In this document: positions 34,650-45,235 of the stretch, one piece after another
Position numbering within the stretch: the stretch's first letter is position 1
How the letters are laid out: every line of letters starts with the position of its first letter
DNA from: Viola odorata
Taxonomy: Eukaryota; Streptophyta; Magnoliopsida; Malpighiales; Violaceae
NCBI GenBank assembly: GCA_963691705.1
Contig: OY829537.1
Coordinates: 58,504,304 to 58,568,303, forward strand
Reading direction: 5' to 3'
Length of the DNA stretch: 64,000 nucleotides
The notes under the pieces: model-generated
What the model saw: only the letters and a program-made list of their open reading frames with translations
Told to the model about the DNA's origin: nothing
Databases searched by the model: none
Position numbers and translations under genes: made by a program

Positions 34650-35276
34650 ATGAGTGTTTACGCCAAGAGAGAACAAGAGAGGGAAGCATTATGTGAGCAA
34701 AAAATCTATTTTGGCGCAAACCTCTCAAAAATGATTTTTGAGCCATTGTGCTTAGATTTTCCTAATCATAACCCATTTGTTTTCTCTTCCATTGTTGTTT
34801 CTCCTCATGTTCAGATAAAGAGAAGGATGTTAGCTAAAGAGAATCCCCATACCTTACTGCCAAGGGAACGAAAGGAGCACCAATCATCCATAGTGACAAT
34901 TTCGGTAAACCCTAACCGAAAAAGTATCTTGCACCTTTCTTTTCCTAATTCTAATTTGGGTGAGTATACTAACCTTTTTGATTTGTATAAATATGATTTT
35001 AATTTAATTGATGAGGTTTGTTTACAAGAGCCGAAGGCCAAGTTAAGAGCCTTTGAAGATGACTTGCGCAAGCGCAAGCCGTTTAGCGTGTTGGCTAGGC
35101 CGAGAGATGTGTACCATGTCCCTAACACAAAGTTATTTGAATCTTCACATGTATTTACATTATATAATTATTCTGATATGTGTGAATTTCATGTTAAATT
35201 TGTGGGTAAGTCAACTGGACTTGAGGGAACTCTATTCAAGCGTGATCACTTATTTAGGTCACATGACCTTTTGTGA
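34650..35276 (+). CDS. Unknown 208-residue ORF of element E
   Basis: Starts ATG two bases after the gag stop (TAG 34645-34647), so it may be a separate translation unit or a shifted continuation. The sequence is Lys/Leu/Phe-rich with no motif I recognise: KIYFGANLSKMIFEPLCLDF near the N-terminus, then KRRMLAKENPHTLLPRERKE, and a C-terminal half with LRAFEDDLRKRKPFSVLARPRD. No protease DTGS, RT YVDD or integrase zinc motif. The same frame reopens after the TGA at 35274 and runs to about 35997 but looks partly intronic. It could be accessory protein or decayed pol linker. Confidence 0.45.
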   Translation: MSVYAKREQEREALCEQKIYFGANLSKMIFEPLCLDFPNHNPFVFSSIVVSPHVQIKRRMLAKENPHTLLPRERKEHQSSIVTISVNPNRKSILHLSFPNSNLGEYTNLFDLYKYDFNLIDEVCLQEPKAKLRAFEDDLRKRKPFSVLARPRDVYHVPNTKLFESSHVFTLYNYSDMCEFHVKFVGKSTGLEGTLFKRDHLFRSHDLL

Positions 35277-36060
35277 AATTTTGATGAATATGATGTGTTT
35301 GATAGTTGTTTGATGAGTTGCTGTGGTATGATTGAAATTACTAACCTAATCTTTAAGGATGTTATACTTTCACATGTTGTTCCTTGGAGTGTTGCTAGTA
35401 ATTGTAGGGAGGAGTCACTTAGCGACTCATTGGAGGAATTGTGGAGGAGGCCGAGCACAAAGATGCTAATTGGAACACCTTGTCAACCACAATTTGGAGT
35501 TTCAAGAAAAGAGAGTCAACGCATGTTTGTGTCCTTGAAGCATGTTTCTGTTTGTAAGTATGAAATTGCATGGATGGAATTTCTTCCATTTAATTTATTT
35601 ACTTACTACTTTTTGACACATGTTATTATTTTATTATTATTGCTTAAACTCTTATACGATTTCATTCATATAACATTATTCGATATAATATTGCTACTTT
35701 TGAGTGTATTGTTTAGTATAAGTGGCAGCAAAGGGATTGAAGTGATGCGGATAGCCCATGGACAAGCCAAGTGCTACGATGCAGATGGCAACTTTAAGAA
35801 ACCATGGAAGGATGAGTGGATCCTTCAAGATAGGAGCTTGGGTCTGGCAGTGCTTATGCCGGAGATAGTTCCCAAACCATGTTCAAGTGAAGAAGACCGC
35901 TTGGGGCGATGGTCTTACTCGATGCACTGTCATATTCAAAGACATAGCCGCCAAGTTGAATTTACAAGGTTGTTATGGTTCGATTTATGCTTACTTTGAT
36001 ATTACTAACTTAAGGTATTGTGGTGCAGGTCTAGATGCAGATTTGAGGGTGAATCTTTTC
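35277..36060 (+). other. Decayed 3' region of element E
   Basis: Frames here are broken. A GTAAGT donor at 35554 and a TTTAG acceptor at 35717 bracket a T-rich, 164-nt intron-like segment, but the frames do not join cleanly. After it, a short coherent stretch (GSKGIEVMRIAHGQAKCYDADG, KPWKDEWILQD) is seen without known homologue. At 36041-36060 lies GATTTGAGGGTGAATCT, the motif also found before the polypurine tract of D. Confidence 0.4.
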
Positions 36061-36074
36061 GAAGGGGGAGGGAA
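36061..36074 (+). other. Polypurine tract of element E
   Basis: GAAGGGGGAGGGAA immediately before the LTR terminus TGATACG at 36075. Confidence 0.75.
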
Positions 36075-37374
36075 TGATACGATCCTAGCCCCATCGCACG
36101 CACAACGCGCGCACACCTTGCGGCCAAGGCCAATCGAACCAAGACGTCGAGCCAAGGACGTCATGGAGCAGATAGTGAGGTTAATACAACCTCTGGACAT
36201 GGAGACAAGGTAGGAGAAGCTGCTAGGGCAAGCCTTTAGGTGAAGGATGACATGGAAGGTAGCTTGGAAGCGTCTATCACACACCTTCTCATCAACACGA
36301 GTCAACCCATGGAAGAACGATTTCAATCAAAGATACAACACATATACAAGACCTATTGGAGTCTTAGGAAGGATGAGTCCAAGTTTTAGAGCATTTGGAT
36401 GAGTAGATCTCAAGAAGGCTCGAGATGACATTCTCGCACGCAGGAGTTCTAAGCGCAGACGCAACAGGCAACTTTGTTCGAACCCAGTACGAGCTACAAA
36501 AGTTAGAATCATGCGATCAATAATGTTTCTGAAACCTCAACATGTTTTATCTATTGTGACCAAGTTTCAGCTCAAACGCACTAGTTGTTTGCGAGTTATT
36601 AGAAGAGAAATTTTCGCTGACAGCAATCCTACGCAGACAAGGACTTCAAAACGCGTCAGTCAACGCTGTTCGATTTATTTTGGACCTGTTCTGCCTAGAA
36701 CAGAGAGAGAGGACCTTTTCCACTATTTTTAGATGTTAGATTTCGAATGGGATAGTTTTCACTCCAATCGGACGAGTGGATCGAAAGATAGCATGGGTCA
36801 ACATTTGGTTGCGCAGTGTGAACGCGCGACAACCCACAACTTGGAGATTGCGGCACAACTTGAAGCCCAGCCATGCAAACCACCTCTGGAGCTTCTAGAA
36901 TGTATTTATTATATTTATTAATTAGTTTGTAAAGTTATTATATGAATAGAAGTTCTACTTGTACTTAGATTAGGTTTTGTATTCCTAGTAGTATTAGAAG
37001 TTCTATTTATAGAGCCTTTTGTGCTCATTGTAAAACACCATGAATTTTGCTAATTAAATAAATTAGAGAAGGTTCTCTCAATTGTTCCTTGTTGAACCTT
37101 GTGCCTATTTAAGATCGGACTCTCGAATAGATCGACAAGTAAAACCGAAAGTCTATTCTATTGAGTCGATTTACCTAGGTTGGCATTCACAGGTTGGGCG
37201 TAGGGTTAGGGTTTCGAATCAAGAGCCTCTCTTATTCAACTTGGGTTGGCTAGTACTAGTTATTAGCAGGGTCAAGCGCTTAGATGAGTTACTTTTTTGC
37301 ATTATCAAAATCCAAGCTTAAACTAGATCGGGAATTCACGTGCTACGAGCCTCGGGCATCCAAGGATCGTATCA
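36075..37374 (+). repeat. 3' LTR of element E
   Basis: Begins TGATACGATCCT and ends AGGATCGTATCA, a perfect 12-bp terminal inverted repeat. The polypurine tract lies directly upstream. It shares internal blocks with solo LTR F (AATCGGACG-GTGGATC; GAATCAAGAGCCTC; GGATCGTATCA). A TATTTATAGAGCC box near 36995 with AATAAATTAGAG downstream may be promoter/polyadenylation sequence. Confidence 0.82.
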
Positions 37375-38316
37375 CACTACACTTCATCATCCTTACTCAC
37401 AATCTCTCCACTCTCCCTTATCAACATAAATCTTCAATGTGGTAATAGTTTTTTGGCCCCCTATACTAACCAGGATAAGCAGAAACCTCCTCTGGACTAC
37501 AAAACGCGCAATTCGCCTCCCTTGGATTATATTTTTCAAGCAAGTTGCCCCCTTCCGTTAAATTTAGCCGTTAAATTTAACGAAAATTTATTTTTTACCT
37601 GTTATTGCAGGTTACCTATACATGTCATTTCTTTTCTTTTTCTCTTTCCTCCACGTCTCATTTCTTTTTTTCTCTTTGCTCCTTCTCTACCTCCACTCTC
37701 TTTCTTCCAAAACCCACCATCACCATCACCTCACCAACACCACCACCACCGCCACCACCACCACCACCACCACCACCTCTACCTCCATCTCCATCTCCAA
37801 CTCCTCTCCTCCTCCTCCGACGAAGGCGGCCTTCCATCTTAGTTTATAGATTCTGAACAATCGCCATCATCTCCGAGCATCAATCGTTGTTGCCAAGATT
37901 TCGGCCACCCACCTGGCGCGCATCCCTTTTCCTGCTCATCAGTGGATCATTTTTGTCCCAAAATCCAGTCACTTCTATCCTCTCAACTTTGCCACCTGCA
38001 GATCCCGACAACCCATTATAGGCATTACCTCCTCTGCATTTATGATCCACATCTCCATTCCATTGCGCGTCTCCATTATCATATCTTCCTCCTCTCCCTC
38101 GTTGCTACATCACTCCATTCTCCAGTTCAACAACTTATCCCCGTCCAAAATTCGATCCGACCACCTAAAGCTAATCATTTTTTTGGGAAATGATGATGAT
38201 TTTGTAAAAGAAAAAAAGAAAAAGAAAAGAAAGAAAAAAGAAAAGAGAATCAGATTGGTACTGTTTGTTTTGCTAGTCTTGAAAACCAAAAAAGTAGAAA
38301 AGGAATAGAAAAAGAA
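36938..38316 (+). repeat. Tandem duplication, copy 1 (E LTR end plus H left arm)
   Basis: The last about 430 bp of the E 3' LTR and the next about 940 bp (ACTACACTTCATCATCC..., CCACC microsatellite at 37725-37790, ...AAAGTAGAAAAGGAATAG) recur in the same order at 38317-38613 plus 45035-46110. Copy 1 ends inside H at about 38316 (AATAGAG|CC), so H is truncated in this copy. Apparent His-rich and Pro-rich ORFs come from the CCACC tract. Confidence 0.8.
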
Positions 38317-38807
38317 AAAATAGAGCCTTTATAGTTATAGTTAAACTTGTACTAGGCTTTGCCTATTTATAGAGCCTTTTGTGCTCATTGTAAAACACCA
38401 AGAATTTTGCTAATTAAATAAATCAAAGAAGTTTCTCTCAATTGTTCCTTGTTGAACGTTGTGCCTATTTGAGATCGGACTCTTGAATAGATCAACAAGT
38501 AAAATGGAAAGTCCATTCTATTGAGTCGATTAACCTAGGTTGGCGTTCACAGGTTGGGCGTAGGGTTAGGGTTTCGAATCAAGAACCTCTCTTATTCGAC
38601 TTGGGTTGGCTAATGATACGGGCTAGCTCGCCTACCTTTAAGGCCCTACGATAAGCCCGACCTTAGTCGCTAGGCTCCTATCGGCGCCTAAGGCTGAGAG
38701 GGATATTCATGAGGCGACGACTCATGGGTACCGCTATGCCTTGCCCTCGCACACCGAGCCCTCACCCGCACCCTCACCTGGTCCTCGCGCGCCCGTTCTC
38801 TCGTCAT

Positions 38808-39345
38808 GCCTTGCCAGCATACGCCTGAACCCAGCCTTGCACCCGGGCACCCGAGCCTAGCCTTGCCTTCGCACGTCCGTGCCCTGCCTTGCCAGCGTGC
38901 GCCTGAGCCCAGCCCTGTGTCTGCGTCCGCGCACCCGAGCCTAGCATTGCCTTCGCACGTCCGTGCCCTGCCTTGCCAGCGTGCTCTTGAGCCCAGCCTT
39001 GCTCCCGCGCACCCGAGTCTAGCCTTTCCTACCCACGTCCGTGCCCTGCCTTGCCAGCGTGCGCCTGAGCACAACCTTGCGCCTGTGCACCCGAGCCTAG
39101 CCTTGCGTTCGTGCCTTACCTTACCAGCGTGCGCCTGAGCCCAGCCTTGCGCCCGCGCACCCGAGCCTAGCCTTGCCTTTGCACGCCCGTGCCCGAGCCT
39201 TGTCGCACACCCGTGCCTGAGCCCTGTCGCATGCCCGTGCCCGAGCCCTGTCGAATGCCCGTGCTCGAGCAGTGTCGTACGCCTGTGCTCGAGCCGTGTC
39301 GCACGCCCGTGCCCGAGCCCTGTCGCACGCTCCTGCCCGCGCCCT
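38808..39345 (+). repeat. 78-bp and 24-bp GC-rich arrays, left LTR of D
   Basis: The 78-bp unit is built on CCTTGCCAGCGTGCGCCTGAG, CCCAGCCTTGCGCCCGCGCA and CCCGAGCCTAGCCTTGCCTT. The 24-bp unit is CCCGAGCCCTGTCGCACGCC with GTGC. Both periods are multiples of three, so all frames stay open and produce artificial ORFs on both strands. Confidence 0.9.
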
Positions 39346-39486
39346 GTCCCACGGCCGTGTCCGAGCCCGCGTCTGAGTCCTTGGCCGAGCCCGTGTCCGA
39401 GCCAGCGTCTGAGCCCTTGGCCGAGCGTTTCAAGATCCTTTGTCTAAGGGTGCTTTGGGTCATTTTACCCTCGTATATATTTTCCC

Positions 39487-39493
39487 TATAAAA
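39487..39493 (+). promoter_or_regulatory. TATA box, left LTR of D
   Basis: CCCTATAAAATGAGGGA, conserved at 44568-44574 in the right LTR. It lies downstream of the repeat arrays, so the arrays occupy U3, just upstream of the promoter. Confidence 0.7.
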
Positions 39494-39954
39494 TGAGGGA
39501 CTTGGCTTCATTTTAGGTTGCTTTTGATTTTGATGATTAATATCTCTTAAGCTTTAAGCCGCACCTTTAGCTAGGTATTGTTAGGGTTCTTGGTACCGCG
39601 GCTACTAGAGCTAAAAGCCATTGTGTATCCCTTTCCTCTCTTGTAATTAAGATTACTCAAGTTTGTTCTTGAGTGAGTTCATAAATCCAAAGAAAGACCC
39701 TTAGTTTTTGTATAGGAAGGTTGCTTAGCCATTGTTGCTAAGAGGGTTTCCTCGGATTCTAAGTTCAATATATTGTTTTCCATCAATCCGTCTCTACGAA
39801 ACATCCATTAAATCCACTGCATCGAAACTCCCATCCATCTAAAATATCCGTTCATCCATCCGAACCTTCAAGGTAGCCATCCGTGCGCGAGGACTAGGTC
39901 CGTTGCTCTCCATCCCGCGACTTCATCTTCATTGAGGCGCTTGGGCCTTATCAT

Positions 39955-41550
39955 GTGGTAGCGGAGCTCCAGTCGTCCTCTAAGTTGGTTCTCCTTTTTC
40001 ATCTCATCTTCTCCACCTCTAAAATCGCTTCCCCTTTGGTCATTTTATTTCGTTTGTGTTGGGCAGATTGTTTCTGTCCAAGAGTCATTTTTGAGTCTGT
40101 TTTGTTTTGCGTTTTGTGTCAGTTTTCCCACCCAGTAAATTCTGAATTTTTTTGTGCTGAAACGTCTATCTGAGTAGAGAAAATGTTGTGTTTGAGTCGA
40201 CTGCTAAATCTGTGATTTTTCTATACTTTTTGGCCTCTGAAGAAAAGTGTGCAGATTTTACTCGAGAAAAATAGCTTTGAGTCTTGAGTCTATTTTGTGC
40301 GCTTTCCACTTGGAATCGTGTTTGTATTTATCCTACAAAGTTGTAGATATATGTCTTTTGAGTCTTTCTGTTAATTTTCGTAATTTTTTGACCACGTTTG
40401 CTATACCTTGAAGTCAGAAGGCGAAAGTCTGCTTGGTGTTCTTTGTGTTCATCTTGTATTCGTTTTGCTTTTTGTGTTTGATCTTGTGGGAACCAAAAAT
40501 TCCGAAAACTTGGTGTTTGTGTTGTTTAATACTCATATTCTTTGTGTTATATGTTGGCTAAATTATTGGAGCTTCCTATGGTGGCCATGAGAGCCATGTG
40601 GACTTGCTTGTTGCTTAGCTAAGTGCCAAACTTTTTAGCTCCACTCCTAGCCGGCCACATCACCTCTTTTGTGAGCCAAGTATTTGCATTCATTGTGAGC
40701 CAAGCATTTCAGCTTGCACACCACACTTCTCCTCACAAAGCCGGTCCTAGGTTTGCATCCTTACACTTGCCACCTCACTTGACACATACTTGCCACATCA
40801 CTTGCCACCTCACACATTTAGCCACCTCATCACTTGTGCCACCTCATCACTTGTGCCACCTCATCAAATATTTGGCATCTAGTGAAATTCAAAGAGTAAA
40901 ACTACTTGTCTTTCACTTCTTATTTCAAAGATACATGTCATACAAGTGAGCTCTCTTTACTCATTGCAAAAAAGAAAAAGAAAAAAAAAGAGGAACTAAA
41001 ACAAAGATAAAAAAAAAAAGTGATCAAGTTCCAAATTCAAAAAAAAAGAGAAGGGAGATTGCAATTGAGTCACAAGCAAGAGACTACTAGTGTGTATGAT
41101 TACATTGAAAGTGTAGTAGTTAACAATTAGGTGTGCATTTGTTTGAGTTTTAGTTTTCTCTTTTTGTTGTTAAAATTTTCGGTTTTATTTTTATTCTTTG
41201 TAATTTTCTTTTCTCGTTCCCTTGAGTCTTTTCTTGAGTAGCTTGCCTTAGTGTTTTCCTTTCTTTGTTTCCGCACATACATCTATCCACTCTAAGCCAA
41301 TTTGGTGCTCAAATCAAGCATTCCTTCTTGAGCATCATCTCGGCGCCCTTCACCTTTCCTTCTAGCCCTTGTTGTCCTTGCTTTTCCTGGTGCCTTAGTG
41401 ATTCGTTGAGTCATTGCTGGCTTCGGTATTGGTTTGGGCTTGGAGAGAAAATTGTGAGCTTATTAGAGTGATAAACACGAGCGAAACACGTAAGAGAGGG
41501 ACTAACAGTTTTATTACCATTGTGTTTGTTTCTTTTTGTAGGTATTTTCT
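39955..41550 (+). other. Leader of element D with PBS candidate
   Basis: TGGTAGCGGAGC starts three bases after the LTR (39956) and resembles a diverged initiator-Met type PBS (TGGTATCAGAGC); moderate confidence. The rest is T-rich leader, with short repeats of CACTTG[TC]GCCACCTCAT at 40780-40865. It ends in TTCTTTTTGTAG (acceptor, 41541) ten bases before the ATG. No coding region is supported within. Confidence 0.5.
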
Positions 41551-42543
41551 ATGTCTTCGTATTGTGAGGATTTTGGATCCTCTTGGGAGGAGGAATCTGG
41601 TTGTTCTAGCACCGAAGGCACCATGGTGGCTAGTGACCATTTCTCTTCTTGTCATGACATGAGCTACTTGGGCGAGTTAGAGACGCCGTATGGGGATAGT
41701 TCTTATTGTGAGGGTGTCACCTACCCCTCGGTTGCTAGTGATGGTCACGGATCTTGTTATGAGGAGAGTTACTTAGTGGAGCATGAGGCACGGTATGGTT
41801 CTTATTCTTATGAGGTGGACACCCATGATCACCATTGTGCCGCATCTTCTTCTCGGTTGAGTTTTGGTCTTCATAGGCCCTCTCGGCCATCTTATGTGTA
41901 TGCCCCTGGTGTCGCATCCCCTCCTTAGATGGATTATGATCATCTTGGGCCCTCACGTCAATGCCATGTATATGGGTCTTGTACGGATAGTGTGGATGAG
42001 TATTTTGGGCGAGAAGACTACGTTGATGGGTCATCTCGGAATGGGAGTCAAGACCATAATTTCTACACCAAGGCTCCATCTTCCCCATACCATGGCCGAA
42101 GCCTTTCTTCCTACCAAAGTCGTGGCTCCTCTACCTATGCCTCTAGTGTGCCTCCTCATCGTGCCCCACCTTACCAAAATGAGCGACCTTTACATAATGG
42201 TCACCGGTCCACGCCAGCATCATATGGCTGTGTCACTTCCTACGTGAGAGAGCCATACTACGCTCATGGTACTTCCCCCTTGGACACGGTTAAAGAGCTA
42301 ATGAAAACCTGCATGGAAGAGAGCGCGGAGCTACGGGGAACTTGTGAGAAGCTAGTGCAAGAGATGGAGCGACTTGATCAAGACACCCGGGTTGAGACAA
42401 AGCGTGAGGAGTGTGGGATTCTTCATAGTGTTGTTTCGGCCAGTGCTCCACCACTTATTGAGGATGAGCTTATTGGACTTTCATATTTGGTGGTTTCAAG
42501 TGCTCTTTTGGATGGTTTGGAGTTGGGGGCGATAGGAGTATAG
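41551..42543 (+). pseudogene. Ser/Tyr-rich gag-like ORF of element D
   Basis: A 330-codon frame from ATG 41551, interrupted once by TAG at 41926-41928 (the two halves are in the same frame). The N-terminal half is Ser/Tyr/Glu/His-rich with a 105-bp internal duplication (VASDHFSSCHDMSYLGE and VASDGHGSCYEESYLVE). The middle is Ser/Pro/Tyr-rich and looks disordered. The C-terminal part has a short amphipathic helix/coiled coil (TVKELMKTCMEESAELRGTCEKLVQEMERL). Position after the leader acceptor equals gag in E, so it probably is a divergent Gag, but no capsid or zinc motif is visible. Confidence 0.5.
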
Positions 42544-43310
42544 GGTCGGCTTTTGAGTTCTCTTCGGGCAGCCATAAGAAGGCCATACTTGGTCTAGCAC
42601 GGTAGCACACCTTTCGGTCCTTGGGTAGTGAGTTTTCCATCATCCTGAAGGTGCCTACACATGACTTGGTGGGTCCTTTCTTCCGTGGTTTTGAGTATGT
42701 TGACCGTGCGCCCTTCATTCCGATCTTGGCGCATTCACTTGGTCTTTCGGTCTTGCATGGATCCCGTGTCCCTTCCACCGCTCCTTTGGCCATCCGTAGT
42801 GCCGACGCCTACTCGTCTACTACTTTGGGCCCGCACCTAGACGACGTCATTCCCATTCCACGCCTTGGACGAGTCTTGGATATTTTGAGGGTTGAGTTAC
42901 CATCGGTTTTTACTAGCACGACCTCGCACATTTTCTCTTCGGGCAGCCACGAGAAGGCCTTCCATTGCCTTGCGTTGCAACGTAATTTTCAGTCCATGGG
43001 AAGTGCTTTCTCCATCATGCCGAGTGTGCCTACGCATAGCTTTGAGGATCTGTTTCTACTTGGATTTGAGCCTCTTGGCCGCACCCCTTCCTTCCCATTT
43101 TCGGCACCTTCTAGTGGTTTCATGGTCCCTCACTTTACCCGAACTTCTCCCGTTACTCCTTTGACCATCCGTAGTGCCCACACATCCACTTTCATATCTA
43201 GGGGTCCTCACTTGACCCGCATCACCACCATTCTCCATCTTGGCTGAGCCTTGGGTGTTCTTGAGTTTTTCCCGTCTGCACCTACATGTCTTGCCCAAGA
43301 AAGGACTCCA
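42544..43310 (+). repeat. 375-bp direct duplication in D internal region
   Basis: Two diverged units, starting at the exact word TCTTCGGGCAGCC (42561 and 42936), 375 bp = 125 codons apart. Translated in one frame (42621-43247) they share GS-FSI---VPTH, GFE---R-P, GPHL, and LTIRSA/LAIRSA. It may be the remains of a duplicated protein domain; no known family recognised. Frame is shifted relative to the ORF ending at 42543. Confidence 0.65.
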
Positions 43311-43418
43311 CCATGGCCTATATATTTTTCCGAGAGTTGTTTGTTGAGGACTCCGTGTGTTGGCACTAGCTGAGAGCTTGCCTTGACCCGTATGACCGAG
43401 CAAGGAATAGAGCGCCTA

Positions 43419-43453
43419 GATTCGAGGACGAATCTCCTCATAGCTGGAGGGGA
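43419..43453 (+). other. Conserved motif and polypurine tract of D
   Basis: GATTCGAGGACGAATCTCC (43419 on) followed by AGCTGGAGGGGA just before the LTR TG at 43454. The first part parallels GATTTGAGGGTGAATCT before the polypurine tract of element E. Confidence 0.75.
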
Positions 43454-45034
43454 TGATATGGGCCAGCTCGCCTACCTTTGAGGCCCTACGAGAAGCCCGA
43501 CCTTAGTCGCTAGGCTCCTATCGGCGCCTAAGGCCAAGAGGGATATTCATGAGGCGACGGTTCATGGGTACCGCTATGCCTTGCCCTTGTACACCGAGCC
43601 CTCGCCCGCAACCTCGCCTTGTCCTCATGCGCCCGAGCTCTCGTCATGCTCTCGCATGCCCGTTCCCCACCTTGATCTCGCACACCCACGCGTGCCCGCG
43701 CCCAGCCATGGCCGCATGGCCATCGCATGCCCGAGCCTAGCCTTGTCCTTTAACGCCTGTGTCCTGCCTTGCCAGAGTGCGCTTGAGCCCAGCCTTGCTC
43801 CCGCGCACCCGAGCCTAGCCTTGCCTTCACACGTCCGTGCCCTGCCTTGCCAGCGTGCGCCTGAGCCCAGCCTTGCTCCCGAGCCTAGCCTTGCCTTCAC
43901 ACGTCCGTGCCCTGCCTTGCCAGCGTGCGCTTGAGCCCAGCCTTGTGCCCGCGCACCCGAGCCTAGCCTTGCCTTCGCACGTCCGTGCCCTGCCTTGCCA
44001 GCGTGCGCTTGAGCCCAGCCTTGTGCCCGCGCACCCGAGCCTAGCCTTGCCTTCGCACGTCCGTGCCCTGCCTTGCCAGCGTGCGCCTGAGCCCAGCCTT
44101 GCGCCTGTGCACTTGAGCCTAGCCTTCCCTTCGCACGTCCGTGCCCTGCCTTGCTAGCGTGCACCTGAGCCCAGCCTTGCACCCGCGCACCGGAGCTTAG
44201 CCTTGCCTTCGCATGTGAGCCTTGCCTTGCCAACGTGCACCTGAGCCCAGCCTTGCGCCGGAGCACCCGAGCCTAGCCTTGCCTTCGCACGCCCGTGCCC
44301 GAGCCTTATCACACGCCTGTGCCCGAGCCCCGTCGCACGCCCGTGCCCGAGCCCCGTCGCACACCCGTGCCCGCGCCCTGTCACACGGCATTGTCCGAGT
44401 CCTTGGCCAATCCCGCGCCCAGCCAGTGTCTGAACCCTTGGCCTAGCCCGTGTCTGAGCCAGCGTCCGAGCCCTTGACCGAGCCCATGGTCGAGCCCGTG
44501 GCCGAGTGTGTCAAGACCCTTTGTCTAAGGGTGCTTTGGGTCATTTTACCCTTGTATATATTTTCCCTATAAAATGAGGGACTTAGCTTCATTTTAGGTT
44601 GCTTTTGATTTTGATGATTAATATCTCTTAAGCCTTAAGCCGCACCTTTAGCTATGTATTGTTAGGGTTCTTGGCGCAATGGCTACTAGAGCTAAAAACC
44701 ATTGTGTATCCCTTTCCTTTCTTGTAATTAAGATTACTCAAGTTTGTTCTTGAGTGAGTTCATCAATCGAAAGAAAGACCCTTAGTTTTTGTATAGGAAG
44801 GTTGCTTAGCCATTGTTGCTAAGAGGGTTTCCTCAGATTCTAAGTTCAATATATTGTTTTCCATCAATCCGTCTCTACCAAACATCCATTAAATCCGCTG
44901 CATCTAAACTCCTATCCATCTAAAATATCCGTTCATCCATCCGAACCTTCAAGGTAGCCATCCATGCGCGAGGACTAGGTTCGGTGCTCTCCATCCTGCA
45001 GCTTCATCTTCATTGAGGCGCTTGGGCCTTATCA
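43454..45034 (+). repeat. Right LTR of element D
   Basis: Starts TGATATGGGCCAGCTCGCC and ends GGGCCTTATCA; 1581 bp. The 78-bp array (about 43755-44280) has about seven units, the 24-bp array (44285-44370) fewer units than in the left LTR. TATA box at 44568-44574. The remainder downstream is nearly identical to the left LTR. Confidence 0.9.
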
Positions 45035-45235
45035 CTAGTACTGGCTATTAGTAGGGTCAAGCGCTTAGATGAGTTACTTTTTTGCATTATCAAAATCCAA
45101 GCTTAAACTAGAGCGGGAATTCACGTGCTACGAGCCTCGGGCATCCAAGGATCGTATCACACTACACTTCATCATCCTTACTCAGAATCTCTCCACTCTC
45201 CCTTATCAACATAAATCATCAATGTGGTAATAGTT

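Larger units (their letters stand above)
10086..37374 (+). mobile_element. Element E: pol-less gypsy-like LTR element, 5'-truncated and interrupted by a 23-kb nest
   Basis: Consists of a leader (about 10100-10290), gag part 1 (10291-11023), gag part 2 (34291-34647), a second ORF (34650-35276), a decayed region, a polypurine tract (36061-36074) and a 3' LTR (36075-37374). The two gag parts are in one reading frame once the solo LTR F and its duplicated CTAAG are discounted. No RT, RNase H or integrase is visible between gag and the 3' LTR. The 5' LTR is absent because the leader abuts truncated Tat element A. Confidence 0.75.
38614..39953 (+). repeat. Left LTR of element D
   Basis: Starts TGATACGGGCTAGCTCGCC and ends GGGCCTTATCA. 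It contains an array of about five 78-bp units (38808-39185), a 24-bp array (39190-39345), a third array of GAGCC-GTGTC/GCGTC-TTGGCC words (39355-39425), a TATA box at 39487 and a downstream AT-rich part. Length 1340 bp; it is shorter than the right LTR mainly because the 78-bp array has fewer units. Confidence 0.9.
38614..45034 (+). mobile_element. Element D: non-autonomous LTR element with repeat-rich LTRs
   Basis: LTRs at 38614-39953 and 43454-45034, a 3.5-kb internal region with one gag-like ORF, and a polypurine tract at 43444-43453. No protease, RT, RNase H or integrase. Flanks read CTAA|T.. at left and CTAGT at right, an imperfect target duplication judged against the uninterrupted copy at 37245. 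The leader acceptor context and pre-PPT motif match element E, so D is probably a non-autonomous relative. Confidence 0.85.

Noticed and set aside
35570..35717. Apparent transmembrane segments in the ORF 35295-35999
   Set aside because: The hydrophobic run is a T-rich stretch bracketed by GTAAGT and TTTAG, more likely an intron or non-coding than a membrane protein.
37453..37842. His-rich and Pro-rich ORFs (also 45390-45652)
   Set aside because: They come from a CCACC/CACCAT microsatellite within the arms of element H.
43625..44266. 213-codon minus-strand Ala/Gly/Arg-rich ORF and matching plus-strand ORFs (also 38688-39074)
   Set aside because: Products of the 78-bp GC-rich LTR array; copies in the two LTRs differ in unit number.
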